Shown: positions 27,604 through 37,622 of the stretch, piece by piece | Numbering within the stretch: the first letter of the stretch is position 1 | How the letters are laid out: every line of letters starts with the position of its first letter | Assembly (NCBI RefSeq): GCF_014595955.1 | Contig: NZ_JABVCF010000006.1 | Location: 186,001 to 250,000 of the forward strand | Length of the DNA stretch: 64,000 nt | DNA from: Pseudaminobacter soli (ex Zhang et al. 2022) | GTDB taxonomy: Bacteria > Pseudomonadota > Alphaproteobacteria > Rhizobiales > Rhizobiaceae | Direction: 5' to 3' | Made by a program: the position numbers and the translations under genes | Notes under the pieces: model-generated | What the model was told of the DNA's origin: nothing | What the model saw: only the letters and a program-made list of their open reading frames with translations | Databases searched by the model: none

Positions 27604-30222
27604 TTAGTCCTTCTCGAGCATTTCCTTGACCACCGTCGCGAGTTGCTTCAGCGAGAACGGCTTCGGCAGGAATCCGAACTTTGCATCCGCAGGCAGGTTC
27701 TTCGCGAAGGCGTCCTCAGCATAACCCGATACGAAGATGAACTTAATGTCCGGATCGACCTTTCGCAGTTCCCCGAGCAGCGTCGGTCCGTCCATCTCCG
27801 GCATCACCACATCGGACACCACGATGTCGACCTTGCCGCTGAGTTCGTTATAGAGCTCGAGAGCCTCGACGCCGGAAGATGCCTCGTGGACGGTGTAGCC
27901 CCGCGAACTCAGAGCCCTGACGCCGCCCATGCGAACCGCATCTTCGTCCTCAACCAAGAGCACGGTGGCCGAACCCGACAGGTCCCGCGCGGTTTCCGAC
28001 TTCTTAGAGGCAGGAGCCTCGACCGCCTGCGGCAGCTCAGAATCGGCAGCAGAGTGTAGCTCCTCCGTTGCTGCTGGCTGGGCCGGCGCGCCGGCGACGT
28101 AACGCGGCAGGAAGATGCGGAACACCGTCCCTTTGCCTACCTCCGAGTCGCAGTAGATATAGCCTCCGGTCTGCTTGATGATCCCGTAGACCATCGAGAG
28201 GCCGAGGCCCGTACCCTTGCCAACTTCCTTGGTGGTGAAGAAGGGCTCGAAGATCTTCTTCTGCACCTCGGGCGGAATGCCGGTGCCGGAATCCTCGACT
28301 TCGACCAGCACGTAGTCCGCTTGCACCAGTTCGCGGTGAGAGGCGAAGTGCTGCCCCTCGCTTGCGGAAAGGTTCTTGGTTCGCACGGTCAGCGTGCCGC
28401 CCGACGGCATCGCGTCGCGCGCATTGACGGCGAGATTCACGACCACCTGCTCGAACTGGCTGATGTCGACCTTGACGGGCCAAAGGTCGCGTCCGTGGTC
28501 GATCTTGAGTTTGACCTCGTTGCCCACCAGGCGCGTCAGCAACATGCGCAGATCGGCCAGCACGTCGGTGAGATTGAGGACCTCTGGACGGAGCGTTTGT
28601 TTCCTGGAGAAAGCCAGCAGTTGCCTGACGAGCGAGGCTGCCCGGTTGGCGTTCTGCTTGATATTCATGATGTCCGGGAAGGACGGGTCGGATGGGCGGT
28701 GGTTGGTGAGCAGCAGGTCCGACGCCATGATGATGGCGGTCAGCACGTTGTTGAAATCGTGCGCGATGCCTCCAGCCAGTTGGCCGACTGCCTGCATCTT
28801 CTGGCTCTGCGCCATCTGGCCTTCGAGCGCCTTCTGCTGGGTCGTATCGACCGCATAGACGATCGCTGCCTCCTCGGCCCGCTCGCCATCGCCGGCATCG
28901 GCTACTGCGTTGACGTAGAGTCGCAGGTGCCGTTCCTCATTGTCGGGCAGAACCGTGTCGATCGGCTCGATGTCGGCCTGTCGGCGCCGCGCCTTCTCCA
29001 GCGCCAGCGCGAATGCAGGCCGGTCCCGCTCGTAGATGACGGAATCGAAGCGGATGTGCCGGTCGATCGCGTCGCGATCGACGATGCCGGAGAAGAGCGA
29101 GAAGAAAGGCGCGTTGGTGCGCACGATCCGCCCTTGCTGGTCCACGCCAGCGATCGCCATCGGCGTGGAGTTGAAGAAGCGCGTGAACCGGTTTTCGGCG
29201 GCCCTGAGGTCGGCCGACGAGTCCTCCCCCTGCGTGCGATTGAGCACGATCGTGCGGGTCGAACCGCTGGATCCGTCGCGGTTGGCACTGACGCGATGCA
29301 GGAGCCGGACCGGCAGCGCCTGTCCGTTCGCCATCGCCAGATCCAAATCGATTACCGCATTCTTGGTCGTGCCCGGATCGGCCTTGATCGAGTACACCAG
29401 TGCCATGCCGTCGCCGGCGACGATCTCGCCGAGGGTGAGGTCGCCCGGCATGAAACTGGCCAAATCGATGCCCAGCCATTCGGCGAGCGTCGAGTTCACA
29501 TAGGTGATGCGGTTCTCCGGATCGGCGGCGAAGAAGCCGGCCGGCGCATGGTCGAGATGGTCGATCGCCTGCTGCAGGTCGAGGAAGAAGCGTTCCTGTT
29601 CCGCCCGCTCGCGCGAGATGTCAGCAAGCTTCCAGGCAAACAGCGGCTGGCGCTCGCCCGGGATCTTGAAGGTCCGCGCCTGCACCCGATACCAGCGCGG
29701 TCCGGACTCGGCTCCAGGCCTGATTGATCTCGCCATGCGGAATTCGCCCGCGCCTGCCTGGCCGTCGCGGATGCCGGACGCCAGCCGGTAGATCGTGTCC
29801 GCGGCTTCGGGAACATCCGACAGCAGCGACTCCACCGTGCGCACGTCGGAGGCGCTGTTGGCGCCGGTCATCTCCGCATAGGCGCGGTTGGCATAGATGA
29901 TGCGCCCCTTCGGGTCGGTGACCAGCAGGCCGTGATCAAGAGAATCGATGAAGGACTTCGAGAGTTCGTCGGTGGTCGAGCGGGATGCGATCTGGACGAA
30001 GCCGATGGCCGCGGCAAACAGGAAGCCGACGCCGGTCATCGCCAGCACGCCGAGCATGCCGAGCAGAAAGGGGTCGCCTAGATACTCGCGGAAGATGGCG
30101 AATACGATCGCAGCCGCTGTGAGCACGACGATGAAGACCACCAGGCGCGCAATGGCGCCGGGCCGCGCGCCGTGATCGACGATCGGCACGGGATAGAAAT
30201 CGCCGCGCGTTTCCTTGGACAT
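27604..30222 (-). CDS. cckA: Hybrid sensor histidine kinase/phosphatase CckA
   Basis: The protein has 872 residues from the ATG at 30222 ([12 protein letters not shown]). Two membrane helices near residues 26-75 are followed by three PAS-type regions, a DHp domain with the phospho-acceptor His488 in [14 protein letters not shown], a HATPase_c domain ([47 protein letters not shown]) and a C-terminal receiver with Asp804 in [12 protein letters not shown]. CckA passes phosphate through ChpT to CtrA and CpdR and so times replication and division in alphaproteobacteria. Domain order and the HDFNN box are characteristic. It is divergent from a FliO-like gene. Confidence 0.93.
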   Translation of the reverse strand: MSKETRGDFYPVPIVDHGARPGAIARLVVFIVVLTAAAIVFAIFREYLGDPFLLGMLGVLAMTGVGFLFAAAIGFVQIASRSTTDELSKSFIDSLDHGLLVTDPKGRIIYANRAYAEMTGANSASDVRTVESLLSDVPEAADTIYRLASGIRDGQAGAGEFRMARSIRPGAESGPRWYRVQARTFKIPGERQPLFAWKLADISRERAEQERFFLDLQQAIDHLDHAPAGFFAADPENRITYVNSTLAEWLGIDLASFMPGDLTLGEIVAGDGMALVYSIKADPGTTKNAVIDLDLAMANGQALPVRLLHRVSANRDGSSGSTRTIVLNRTQGEDSSADLRAAENRFTRFFNSTPMAIAGVDQQGRIVRTNAPFFSLFSGIVDRDAIDRHIRFDSVIYERDRPAFALALEKARRRQADIEPIDTVLPDNEERHLRLYVNAVADAGDGERAEEAAIVYAVDTTQQKALEGQMAQSQKMQAVGQLAGGIAHDFNNVLTAIIMASDLLLTNHRPSDPSFPDIMNIKQNANRAASLVRQLLAFSRKQTLRPEVLNLTDVLADLRMLLTRLVGNEVKLKIDHGRDLWPVKVDISQFEQVVVNLAVNARDAMPSGGTLTVRTKNLSASEGQHFASHRELVQADYVLVEVEDSGTGIPPEVQKKIFEPFFTTKEVGKGTGLGLSMVYGIIKQTGGYIYCDSEVGKGTVFRIFLPRYVAGAPAQPAATEELHSAADSELPQAVEAPASKKSETARDLSGSATVLLVEDEDAVRMGGVRALSSRGYTVHEASSGVEALELYNELSGKVDIVVSDVVMPEMDGPTLLGELRKVDPDIKFIFVSGYAEDAFAKNLPADAKFGFLPKPFSLKQLATVVKEMLEKD

Positions 30223-30494
30223 CAGAGCCCGTTCCCCGCCATTTTCGTGCCCTGCCTTCAACGACTCGCCTGAATCACAATTTCCATAGCCCGAAAGAGC
30301 CACCGGCAGAAAGCATCTGAAAGCCGCACCTAGCCCGGAAAGACGCGAAAATGCCAAAGTTTTCGGCTTGGGGGCCGCTTCGCCCACAGACGCGGGCGCC
30401 ATCGCAACGCAGCGGCAGGGCCAGATCGGACTGGTTCCATCCGGTCACCCTTTGCTCTAGTGTCCGTATGCGGCCCGGGTAAAACGAGGATTCG

Positions 30495-31328
30495 ATGCTG
30501 GACTGGTTGGACGCAGTGGCAGGCACCGGCTACTCGCAGGCAGTGTTGTGGACCCTGCTGGCCCTTCTGCTGCTAGTGGTCTTGCTCATCGTAATCAAGC
30601 TGGTCCGCAGCATGACCTTCGGCACCTTCGTTGCGGGCGGCCGCAACCGCAAGGCGCGCCTCGCCGTGATGGATGCCACGGCTGTCGACACCCACAGGCG
30701 GCTGGTGCTGATCCGCCGTGACGACGTCGAGCATCTACTGCTGATCGGCGGGTCGAGCGACATCGTCGTGGAGCGCGACATCCGGATCGCGCAGACTCGC
30801 CGGCCGATGCAGCCGGCGCAACAGGAGTTGGTCCGCGACCTGCCGGCAGGTCCGGCCCCGATTGCGCCCCCACCGGCTCCGGTTGCGCCGCAGCCGGCTC
30901 CCGTCCCGCCCTCACCGATTGCCGCTGCATCTCAGCCCCAACCCGCGCCTCAGCCGCGGCGTGTGGAGCCTGCGCGCGTCGCCCCTCAGCAACGGCCGGC
31001 ACCACAGCGCCAGGAGCCAAGCCTGGGTCCAGCCCAGCGGCCCGAGCCGCCACGGCCGGCGTCGCCGCCCCTCGCGGCCGCACCGCAGCCGGCACCGCTG
31101 GGCGAGCCGATGATCGCGCCGCAAGGGCCGCCAGCGCCCCCCCTGCAGGCCGCGCCGCCCCCGCCGCCGGCCGACGATCTCGACGACGACTTGCTGAAGG
31201 AATTGGAGGTCTCGCTCGATGAGGACGAGACCAAGCCCGCGCCGGGGCAGTCCAAGGAGCGCTCCCCGGCATCGCTCGACGACGAGATGGCGCGGCTGCT
31301 CGGAGAGTTGTCCAGGCCGCGGAGATAG
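30495..31328 (+). CDS. FliO-like membrane protein with Pro-rich tail
   Basis: The protein has 277 residues. One membrane helix (about 16-38, AVLWTLLALLLLVVLLIVIKLV) precedes a FliO-type domain (RKARLAVMDATAVDTHRRLVLIRRDDVEHLLLIGG). After about residue 105 comes a long Pro/Ala/Gln-rich disordered stretch and an acidic end (DDLDDDLLKELEVSLDEDE). FliO assists assembly of the flagellar export gate, yet no other flagellar gene is nearby. It is divergent from cckA, with 272 bases between them. The FliO-like domain call is fair; a flagellar role is uncertain. Confidence 0.72.
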   Translation: MLDWLDAVAGTGYSQAVLWTLLALLLLVVLLIVIKLVRSMTFGTFVAGGRNRKARLAVMDATAVDTHRRLVLIRRDDVEHLLLIGGSSDIVVERDIRIAQTRRPMQPAQQELVRDLPAGPAPIAPPPAPVAPQPAPVPPSPIAAASQPQPAPQPRRVEPARVAPQQRPAPQRQEPSLGPAQRPEPPRPASPPLAAAPQPAPLGEPMIAPQGPPAPPLQAAPPPPPADDLDDDLLKELEVSLDEDETKPAPGQSKERSPASLDDEMARLLGELSRPRR

Positions 31329-31351
31329 GCGGCGCGCTCGCCGCCCCTCAC

Positions 31352-33475
31352 TCACCTCGCCGGCCGCACCCAGACCCGGTTGTCGTGGAACGCCGCGCCG
31401 CCATAGGGCGGCGGTGCGTCGGAGCCGGTGAGCACGTTGATGCCCTCGCCGCGCTCGTGGGCGCTGTTCGGCCAGATGCCCTCGGCGATCACCACGCCGC
31501 GGCGGACTCCCTCGAAGAGCTTAGTGTGCAGCACCACCTCGCCGCGGGCATTGCCGATCTCGACGCGGTCGCCGATAGCCAGGCCCAGGCTTGCAGCATC
31601 TTCCGGATGGATCAGCAACTCCGGCCTGCCTTCGCGGCCGCGCGAGCTCGGGGTCTCGGTAAAAGTCGAGTTGAGGAAGGAGCGCGCCGGGGAGGTCGCC
31701 AGCCGGAACGGATGCGCCTCGTCGGCCACCTCGATCAGTTCGACGTGGTCGGGGAACGCCGGAAGTTTTTCCACATTGCCCTGAGGGCCCATGCTCCTCG
31801 GCGGCCTGTTGGGCGCGGGCGTGCCCGTCCAGTCCGGCTTGAAACGGAATTTCCCGTCAGGATGGCCAAAGCCGTCGAGGAAATGCGCGGTCTCGAACTC
31901 CGGCTGCATGTCGGCCCAGCGCTGTTCGCGAAAGCTGTCGAACGTGCCCAGCCCCTTCTTGGATAGCATGACGTCGATGTGCTCGCGCTCGGTAATGCCG
32001 AAGCCGGGCATATCAGCGACGCCCAGGCGCTTCGCCAGTTCCTCGTTGACGAAATGATTGGGGCGCGGGCCTTCGGGCGGCTCGATCAGTTTTGGACCGA
32101 GCGTAAAATGCTGGTTGCCGCCGCCCTTGTAGATGTCGTCGTGCTCCAGAAACATCGTCGCCGGCAGCACGACATCGGCTAGTTGGGCCGTGTCGGTCAT
32201 GAACTGCTCGTGCACGCAGGTGAAGAGGTCGTCGCGCAAAAACCCCTTTCTCACCAACCGCTGCTCGGGCGCGACGTTCACCGGGTTGGTGTTCTGGATG
32301 AGCATGGCCGTCACCGGCGGGCCGCCATAGAGCGCATCGGCTGCACCGGTCAGCACCGGGCCGATCCGCGAATGATCGAGATACCGGATTTTTGGATCGC
32401 GTAGCCGCGTTCCTTCCAGAAGCTCGGTGTTGAACTTCAGGATGCCCGAGTTGGAGTGGAACGCGCCGCCGCCCTCATACTGCCAGCAACCGGTGACGGC
32501 GGCGATCGACAGCGCCGCGTGCATGTTCACCGAGCCGTTGCGCTGGCGCGAAAAACCGTAGCCCAGCCGGAAGAAGGTGCGCTTGGTGGTGCCGATCAGG
32601 CGGGCGAATGCCTCGATCTCGGCCACCGACAGCCCGGTGATCACCGACGCCCATTCCGGCGTCCGCGTCGCAAGGTGCTTTTGCAGCCCCTCCGGATCGT
32701 CCGTGTACTTTCTTAGATAGTCCCAATCGGCAAAACCCTCGCGGAACAGCACGTGCATGACCGCGCAGGCGAGCGCGCCGTCGGTGCCGGGTTTCAGGAT
32801 CAGGCCCAGGTCGGCCTGCTTCATCGTCGCGTTGTCGTAGATGTCGATGACGACGATTTTTGCGCCGCGCTCCTTGCGGGCGCGCACGGCGTGGGTCATC
32901 ACGTTGACCTGCGTGACGACGGCGTTGGTTCCCCAGATGACCACACAGTCGGACTTCGCCATCTCGCGCGGGTCGGCGCCCGACAGCCGGCCGGCGCCCA
33001 TCATCCAGCCCGTCCAGGCGAGATTGGTGCAGATCGAGCCGAAGAAGCCGGAGTATTTCTTGGCGTGGCGCAGCCGCTCGATGCCGTCGCGCTGCACCAG
33101 CCCCATGGTGCCGGCGTAAAAATACGGCCAGACCGTCTCGCTGCCATACTTTTCTTCCGCCGCGATGAATTTTTCCGCCACCAGATCGAGCGCGGCCTCC
33201 CAGCTTGCCTCCTTCCAGGTCCCCTCGCCTTTCGCTCCAGCGCGGACCAACGGCTTGAGCAGCCGGTCGGGGTGGTGGACGCGCTCGGCATAGCGCGCGA
33301 CCTTCGCGCAGATCACGCCGGCGGTGTAGCTGTTGTCTTTTGCGCCATAAACGCGGCCGATGGTGCGCTCGTCCAGGAGTTCGACGTCGAGCGCGCAGGT
33401 CGACGGGCAGTCATGCGGACAGGCCGAATGGCCGATGCGGGTCTTTGCTCGCGTGATGCTGGCGTGCTGGTTCAT
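31352..33475 (-). CDS. Molybdopterin-dependent oxidoreductase with N-terminal 4Fe-4S cluster
   Basis: The protein has 707 residues. Cys19, Cys23, Cys27 and Cys56 (SACPHDCPSTCALD ... VICAKV) form the N-terminal [4Fe-4S] site of the DMSO-reductase/formate-dehydrogenase superfamily. They are followed by Mo-bisMGD-binding regions (CVVIWGTNAVVTQVN, GTDGALACAVMHV, LIQNTNPVNVAPEQ) and the C-terminal molydopterin dinucleotide-binding domain (RPELLIHPEDAASLGLAIGDRVEI). It has no Tat signal, so it is cytoplasmic. The substrate is unknown, and no electron-transfer subunit is adjacent. It resembles the BisC-like soluble members. Confidence 0.88.
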   Translation of the reverse strand: MNQHASITRAKTRIGHSACPHDCPSTCALDVELLDERTIGRVYGAKDNSYTAGVICAKVARYAERVHHPDRLLKPLVRAGAKGEGTWKEASWEAALDLVAEKFIAAEEKYGSETVWPYFYAGTMGLVQRDGIERLRHAKKYSGFFGSICTNLAWTGWMMGAGRLSGADPREMAKSDCVVIWGTNAVVTQVNVMTHAVRARKERGAKIVVIDIYDNATMKQADLGLILKPGTDGALACAVMHVLFREGFADWDYLRKYTDDPEGLQKHLATRTPEWASVITGLSVAEIEAFARLIGTTKRTFFRLGYGFSRQRNGSVNMHAALSIAAVTGCWQYEGGGAFHSNSGILKFNTELLEGTRLRDPKIRYLDHSRIGPVLTGAADALYGGPPVTAMLIQNTNPVNVAPEQRLVRKGFLRDDLFTCVHEQFMTDTAQLADVVLPATMFLEHDDIYKGGGNQHFTLGPKLIEPPEGPRPNHFVNEELAKRLGVADMPGFGITEREHIDVMLSKKGLGTFDSFREQRWADMQPEFETAHFLDGFGHPDGKFRFKPDWTGTPAPNRPPRSMGPQGNVEKLPAFPDHVELIEVADEAHPFRLATSPARSFLNSTFTETPSSRGREGRPELLIHPEDAASLGLAIGDRVEIGNARGEVVLHTKLFEGVRRGVVIAEGIWPNSAHERGEGINVLTGSDAPPPYGGAAFHDNRVWVRPAR

Positions 33476-33513
33476 GGGCCGGTTCTACAGCGTTTTGGCG
33501 GAGCGGTGTAGCA

Positions 33514-33682
33514 CCCCCCCTTCTCCCCTTGTGGGAGAAGGTGCCTGAGCGGAGCGAAGGCGGATGAGGGGTGTTGGCCGGTACGCGATCGTCCTTCAAG
33601 CACCCCTCATCCGACCTCGCGGCCTCGCTCACCCTACGGGATCGCTCGTTGCTCGGCCACCTTCTCCCACAAGGGGAGAAGG
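33514..33682. repeat. Palindromic intergenic mosaic element, two inverted copies
   Basis: The left copy starts with an 8-bp hairpin (CTTCTCCC-CTTGT-GGGAGAAG, 33520-33540) and runs to GGATGAGGGGTG near 33573. The right copy (33600-33682) is its inverse, CACCCCTCATCC ... CACCTTCTCCCACAAGGGGAGAAGG. The arms enclose about 25 bases. Such non-coding palindromic units resemble the rhizobial intergenic mosaic elements (RIME-like); I recognise the style and cannot assign a named class with certainty. Confidence 0.7.
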
Positions 33683-33707
33683 AAACGCCGGCCGTGGCGC
33701 AGGGCGC

Positions 33708-33763
33708 CTTTCTCGCCCCTTCACGGGGAGAGGTGGTCTGCGAAGCAGACCGGAGAGGGGGCG
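33708..33763. repeat. Second type of palindromic mosaic element
   Basis: CTCGCCCCTTCACGGGGAGAGG is followed by the hairpin GGTCTGC-GAA-GCAGACC and CGGAGAGGGGG. The same CCCCTTxxxxGGGGAGAGGTG ... CCGGAGAGGGG layout recurs at 62687-62822, so this is a dispersed repeat present at least twice in the window. Confidence 0.65.
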
Positions 33764-34481
33764 CGCTTCGTCGCTGCCACGCCCGCCTGCGCGTCTGGCC
33801 ATTCTTTTAGTCTCGGGAAGACGGGCGGCCGCAGGGTCGCTCATCTTTTAGTTTTATGCGACCTCGCGGCCGCCCGTCCGGTGCTCTGTCTGTCGCTTCA
33901 TTCCCCAGCATGGGATCTTAACACAACTCCGGCGACGTGCCGGCGATATCCCGATTATGCGGACAACGGCATACCGTGCCAGGTCCCCGTTTGTCGGGGC
34001 TTCGCGGAACTCCGAAGCGACGCCCGACCCTCGCAGCCACGTTAGCCGCTACTTCCGGACACCGGCCCCTCCCCACAGACCACCGTCATGATCGGCGTTC
34101 CCGCAGGAGGGACTGCGCAGGATTATGAGGAAGTAGAAAAGGGAGGGGATAGAATCGGTAGAAAGAAGCGGTGCGGGTGGCGCCGAAACTCGCGATTACA
34201 AGGGCTCGGGGGCCGCGACGCTTGCGAATTGCAATGAAGCGGGGATTTCTGTCCCCGGCTTCGGCTCCACTCTAGGCCGCCTTAAGCAGTGGCCGACGTT
34301 TCGTCTAGATCCGGCAGTCTGCTGACCAACCGCCTTTGATTATGGACGCAGTCATTCTCTGCAGACGGTCTGGAGGCGGGAGGACGTTAATCTGTTCAAG
34401 ATTTTATAGCCCGCGAGGGGATTGGAAACTAGCTGCAGCCGCTCCTATGATTGATAGATTGGGCGGGAGGGCTAGTGCGGC
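33764..34481. other. Gene-poor stretch upstream of the SIR2-STAND gene
   Basis: About 720 bases without a recognisable gene, tRNA or transposase. There is an imperfect inverted pair around 33815-33875 (GACGGGCGGCCGCAGGGTCG ... CGACCTCGCGGCCGCCCGTC-like). The base composition drops towards 34300-34480. A 49-codon ORF at 34088 has no supporting features. The promoter of the downstream gene must lie here, but I could not fix it. Confidence 0.5.
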
Positions 34482-37400
34482 ATGTTGAACAACGAACTTC
34501 AACTTTTCGACAAGGACGCTTTGCTTTTTCGCCTTCATGAGGCACTCAGTCGTTCTGATAAGGAAGTCGTCTTCGTCGTGGGCGCGCCGCTTACGGCTCC
34601 TCACGCCGGTGAAATAGGCGTTGCTGACGTCAAAGCGGTCGTCGAACTTATTCGCTCGGAGTTTCCGGAGCACAGTAGGCACCGGGAGAGATTCGAGACC
34701 TCCGTGGCGGAATCTCTCAATCCCTATCAAGCGGCTTTCGATTTCCTTTCCGGCAACGCAGGTCAGGATGCTGCCAACCGCATTGTGAAGCAGGCAGTAG
34801 CCCAAGCGCTGGTTCCTTCAGGGTCAAACGATTGGTGTGGGGCGATCGGAAAACTTGCCGACGACAACCTCAAGGCCTTGGACAATGACTCCGCAATATG
34901 GCAGCTAAGCCCAGGCGTTTCGGCTCTCGGCATGCTAATCGCGAAGTTCCCCGGGCGCTTCGGAAAGATCCTGGTCACATCGAACTTTGATCCGCTGGTT
35001 GAGGTTTCCGTCAGGCGAAACGGGGGCTCAGCTTGGCGGACGTCGCTGTCCGTAGATGGATCGATTCGGCAGAGCGAAGCCGAAGGGTGTCAGGTTATTC
35101 ACATCCATGGTTATTGGTATGGATCGGATACGCTGCACACCACCCGACAGCTTCTTCAAAACCGTCCGACGCTCAAGAATGATCTACTTACGCTCCTGCA
35201 GGACAAGATCGTAGTTGTCATCGCTTATGGGGGATGGCCAGACATCTTCACGGGCGCGCTTGGGGGGATCGTCAGCAACGACAACCTCTTTCCTGAAATC
35301 CTTTGGGCCTTTCATTCCGACCAGCCCACATTAGGCGAGCATCTCCGCACCACACTGCAACCTGGCATCATTCGCAATCGCGTTACTTTCTACAAGGGGA
35401 TCGACTGCCACGAGTTCTTTCCCGAGTTACTCGCACTATGGGAAGAGAACCCGCCAATTGACGCCCCGGAAGCGGGCGAGACAGTTGGTCTCACAGTTGG
35501 GCCACGCGGCCGAGCACGGCTTTTCCGACTTGCTCCTCTCGAATGCGACAGACCGCCCAACATTGAGGTTTGGGTCGGGCGCGAGAATGAGCTGCGTGCT
35601 TTGGAGACTTCAAAGGCCAAGGTAGTAATCATCTGCGGCATGGGCGGCGAGGGAAAATCCGTGCTCGCGTCTCATTACATTGGCACTCTTGATGAGCAGG
35701 AAAATGCCTACCGGATGTGGGACTGGCGGGATTGCAAGGAACAAAGCGACCGAATCCGGACGCAGATTGTCGAGATCATCGTGCGCTTCTCCGGAGGGCG
35801 CGTTTCGGCAGACGATCTCACTGACGCTGATGATCGCGAACTTGTCGAGGTTCTTATCGACCAGACCAGAGATGCCAAGGCCATCCTCGTCTTTGACAAC
35901 GTTGACAGCTACATTGATCTTGAAAACCGTAGCTTCATCGGAATCCTAGACACGCTGGTGCAGCGTATCTCGACCTCAGAATCCACCAGTCGGATAGTAT
36001 TAACTTGCCGCCCTGACGTTCAGTATCCGTCATCATCGGTGATCACTCTCCCGATGAAAGGCATTTCGGTTGAAGAGGCGATTGAGCTCTTCGCCAAGCG
36101 CGTGCCTACCGTGACTATTCCCGAGGAGGATATCCGCGAAGCCCATACCCGGACGAAAGGACATGCCTTTTGGCTGGATCTTTTAGCTGTTCAGGTGACC
36201 AAGGTTCCAGGCACTACGTTGCGGAAACTTCTCAACGACATGCGCCGAGGACGCGACGACGGCCCTGACATTCTATCGTCGCTTTGGGATAAGCTAGCGC
36301 CTCGAGAGCAGACACTGCTGCGCTGCATGGCTGAAGCCGTCCGGCCCGAAACGGCAAATATGATTGAAGGCTTTGTCGCTTCCCAGCTGAACTATCAGAA
36401 GTTTAGCAAGGCATTGCGCTCGCTCATTGCTCTCAACCTAATTGTTGTAAAGCCGGAAGCGGACGCGCCTGATCTGTATGATTTACACCCTTTGGTCAGG
36501 CAGTTTGTGCGAACGAAGTTTGAGCGTGCCGAGCGTAGTGGCTTCATCCGTGTGGTCATCAACCAATATGACCTGATCATCGGCAAAATCGAAGCCCTTC
36601 TGGGGATCAACATGCCGTACGCGATGCTTGAGCGCTGGTCGCAAAAGGCAGAGCTTCAGGTGGCAGCCGGCCTCTTCGAGGAGGCCTTCGAGACGCTTAC
36701 CAAGATCGAAGACGCCTTCATCGGCGGCGGTCACGTGCAAGAGTTTGTACGGGTCGGTCGCCTCCTGTTCGAGGCAATAGATTGGGAAACCGCTCCGACG
36801 AAGCATAGCCAATTCGATAGGATTATTGGGACAATGATCGAGGCCCTCGACCAACTCGGCGATACAGAGTCGGCCGACGGCATGTTGACGCGCTATGAGG
36901 GCACCATCCCCCAAAAAACCGCTCGCTACATAAATTTCTGCGATGTTCGGGCCTATTCTTATTGGATGCGCGGGCACTTCGAGCAGGCCATTGAATGGGG
37001 ACAGAAGGGCGTGACACTAAAATCGGAAACGAACGTCGACACCCAGTTCGATTGCAAATACAATTTGGCACTCGCCCAGCGTGATGCAGGGCATCCTACG
37101 CTAGCCATTGAATGTTTCCGCAACAATTTCGATGTCGCGGATATCATTACGAGTGCAGCCGGCGTGCCGGCTAACGCGCCCATGTATGGCAACGTTGGCC
37201 GCTGCCTTCACTTGATGAAGAGATTTGACGACGCGCTCGCGTGTTATCGTAAATCCCTCAAAATTCTCGAAGCGGAATCTTCATCGTCCACAAAGTCGAA
37301 TCGAGCGTACGGTCGCCTCTGGGTCGGACAGATATTTGCGGATCGCGGCGACACGGAAACGGCGGAGGCCTTCTTTATGGACGCCATCCGGACTCTCGGG

Positions 37401-37523
37401 AGTTCAGCCCCACTTAGGGTTCGTGAACTTTACGTGGAAGTGGAAAAGGTCCGCGCCGGCGACGCACTCATTATGTCGGAGGCCAAAGCAACGCGCATTG
37501 TCAACAATTGGATGAGGGAATAA
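34482..37523 (+). CDS. SIR2-STAND-TPR protein, probable antiphage defence (Avs-like)
   Basis: The protein has 1013 residues. Residues 1-260 are SIR2-like: a nucleotide loop FVVGAPLTAP (31-40), the catalytic Asn168 in TSNFDP, His207/His209 in IHIHGY, and a final VVVIAYGGW strand. Residues about 375-640 are a STAND NTPase: VGREN (375-379), Walker A GMGGEGKS (386-393), Walker B ILVFDNVDS (468-476), sensor-like VLTCRPD (507-512) and a GHAFWL element replacing the GLPLAL motif. Residues about 700-1010 are helical TPR-like repeats (e.g. YFRNNFD..., ALACYRKSLKIL). In Avs-type systems such a C-terminus senses a phage protein, the STAND core oligomerises, and SIR2 depletes NAD+. That activity is inferred here. 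A GGGAGGG site precedes the ATG. The gene's GC is visibly lower than that of its neighbours. No partner gene is adjacent. Confidence 0.85.
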   Translation: MLNNELQLFDKDALLFRLHEALSRSDKEVVFVVGAPLTAPHAGEIGVADVKAVVELIRSEFPEHSRHRERFETSVAESLNPYQAAFDFLSGNAGQDAANRIVKQAVAQALVPSGSNDWCGAIGKLADDNLKALDNDSAIWQLSPGVSALGMLIAKFPGRFGKILVTSNFDPLVEVSVRRNGGSAWRTSLSVDGSIRQSEAEGCQVIHIHGYWYGSDTLHTTRQLLQNRPTLKNDLLTLLQDKIVVVIAYGGWPDIFTGALGGIVSNDNLFPEILWAFHSDQPTLGEHLRTTLQPGIIRNRVTFYKGIDCHEFFPELLALWEENPPIDAPEAGETVGLTVGPRGRARLFRLAPLECDRPPNIEVWVGRENELRALETSKAKVVIICGMGGEGKSVLASHYIGTLDEQENAYRMWDWRDCKEQSDRIRTQIVEIIVRFSGGRVSADDLTDADDRELVEVLIDQTRDAKAILVFDNVDSYIDLENRSFIGILDTLVQRISTSESTSRIVLTCRPDVQYPSSSVITLPMKGISVEEAIELFAKRVPTVTIPEEDIREAHTRTKGHAFWLDLLAVQVTKVPGTTLRKLLNDMRRGRDDGPDILSSLWDKLAPREQTLLRCMAEAVRPETANMIEGFVASQLNYQKFSKALRSLIALNLIVVKPEADAPDLYDLHPLVRQFVRTKFERAERSGFIRVVINQYDLIIGKIEALLGINMPYAMLERWSQKAELQVAAGLFEEAFETLTKIEDAFIGGGHVQEFVRVGRLLFEAIDWETAPTKHSQFDRIIGTMIEALDQLGDTESADGMLTRYEGTIPQKTARYINFCDVRAYSYWMRGHFEQAIEWGQKGVTLKSETNVDTQFDCKYNLALAQRDAGHPTLAIECFRNNFDVADIITSAAGVPANAPMYGNVGRCLHLMKRFDDALACYRKSLKILEAESSSSTKSNRAYGRLWVGQIFADRGDTETAEAFFMDAIRTLGSSAPLRVRELYVEVEKVRAGDALIMSEAKATRIVNNWMRE

Positions 37524-37622
37524 TGCCCGTGTCTGGCTACTCGCGATGTCGCACCTCCGTCGCTGGCAATTCCTGCATTCAGGAAATGGCAAAGTTCGTC
37601 TTTGGGTTGGGATGGAGGCGCT

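Noticed and set aside
28321-29727. 468-codon plus-strand ORF opposite cckA
   Set aside because: Shadow; cckA has all kinase and receiver motifs in the minus frame.
34088-34237. 49-codon ORF upstream of the SIR2-STAND gene
   Set aside because: No ribosome site, odd composition, no similarity that I recognise.
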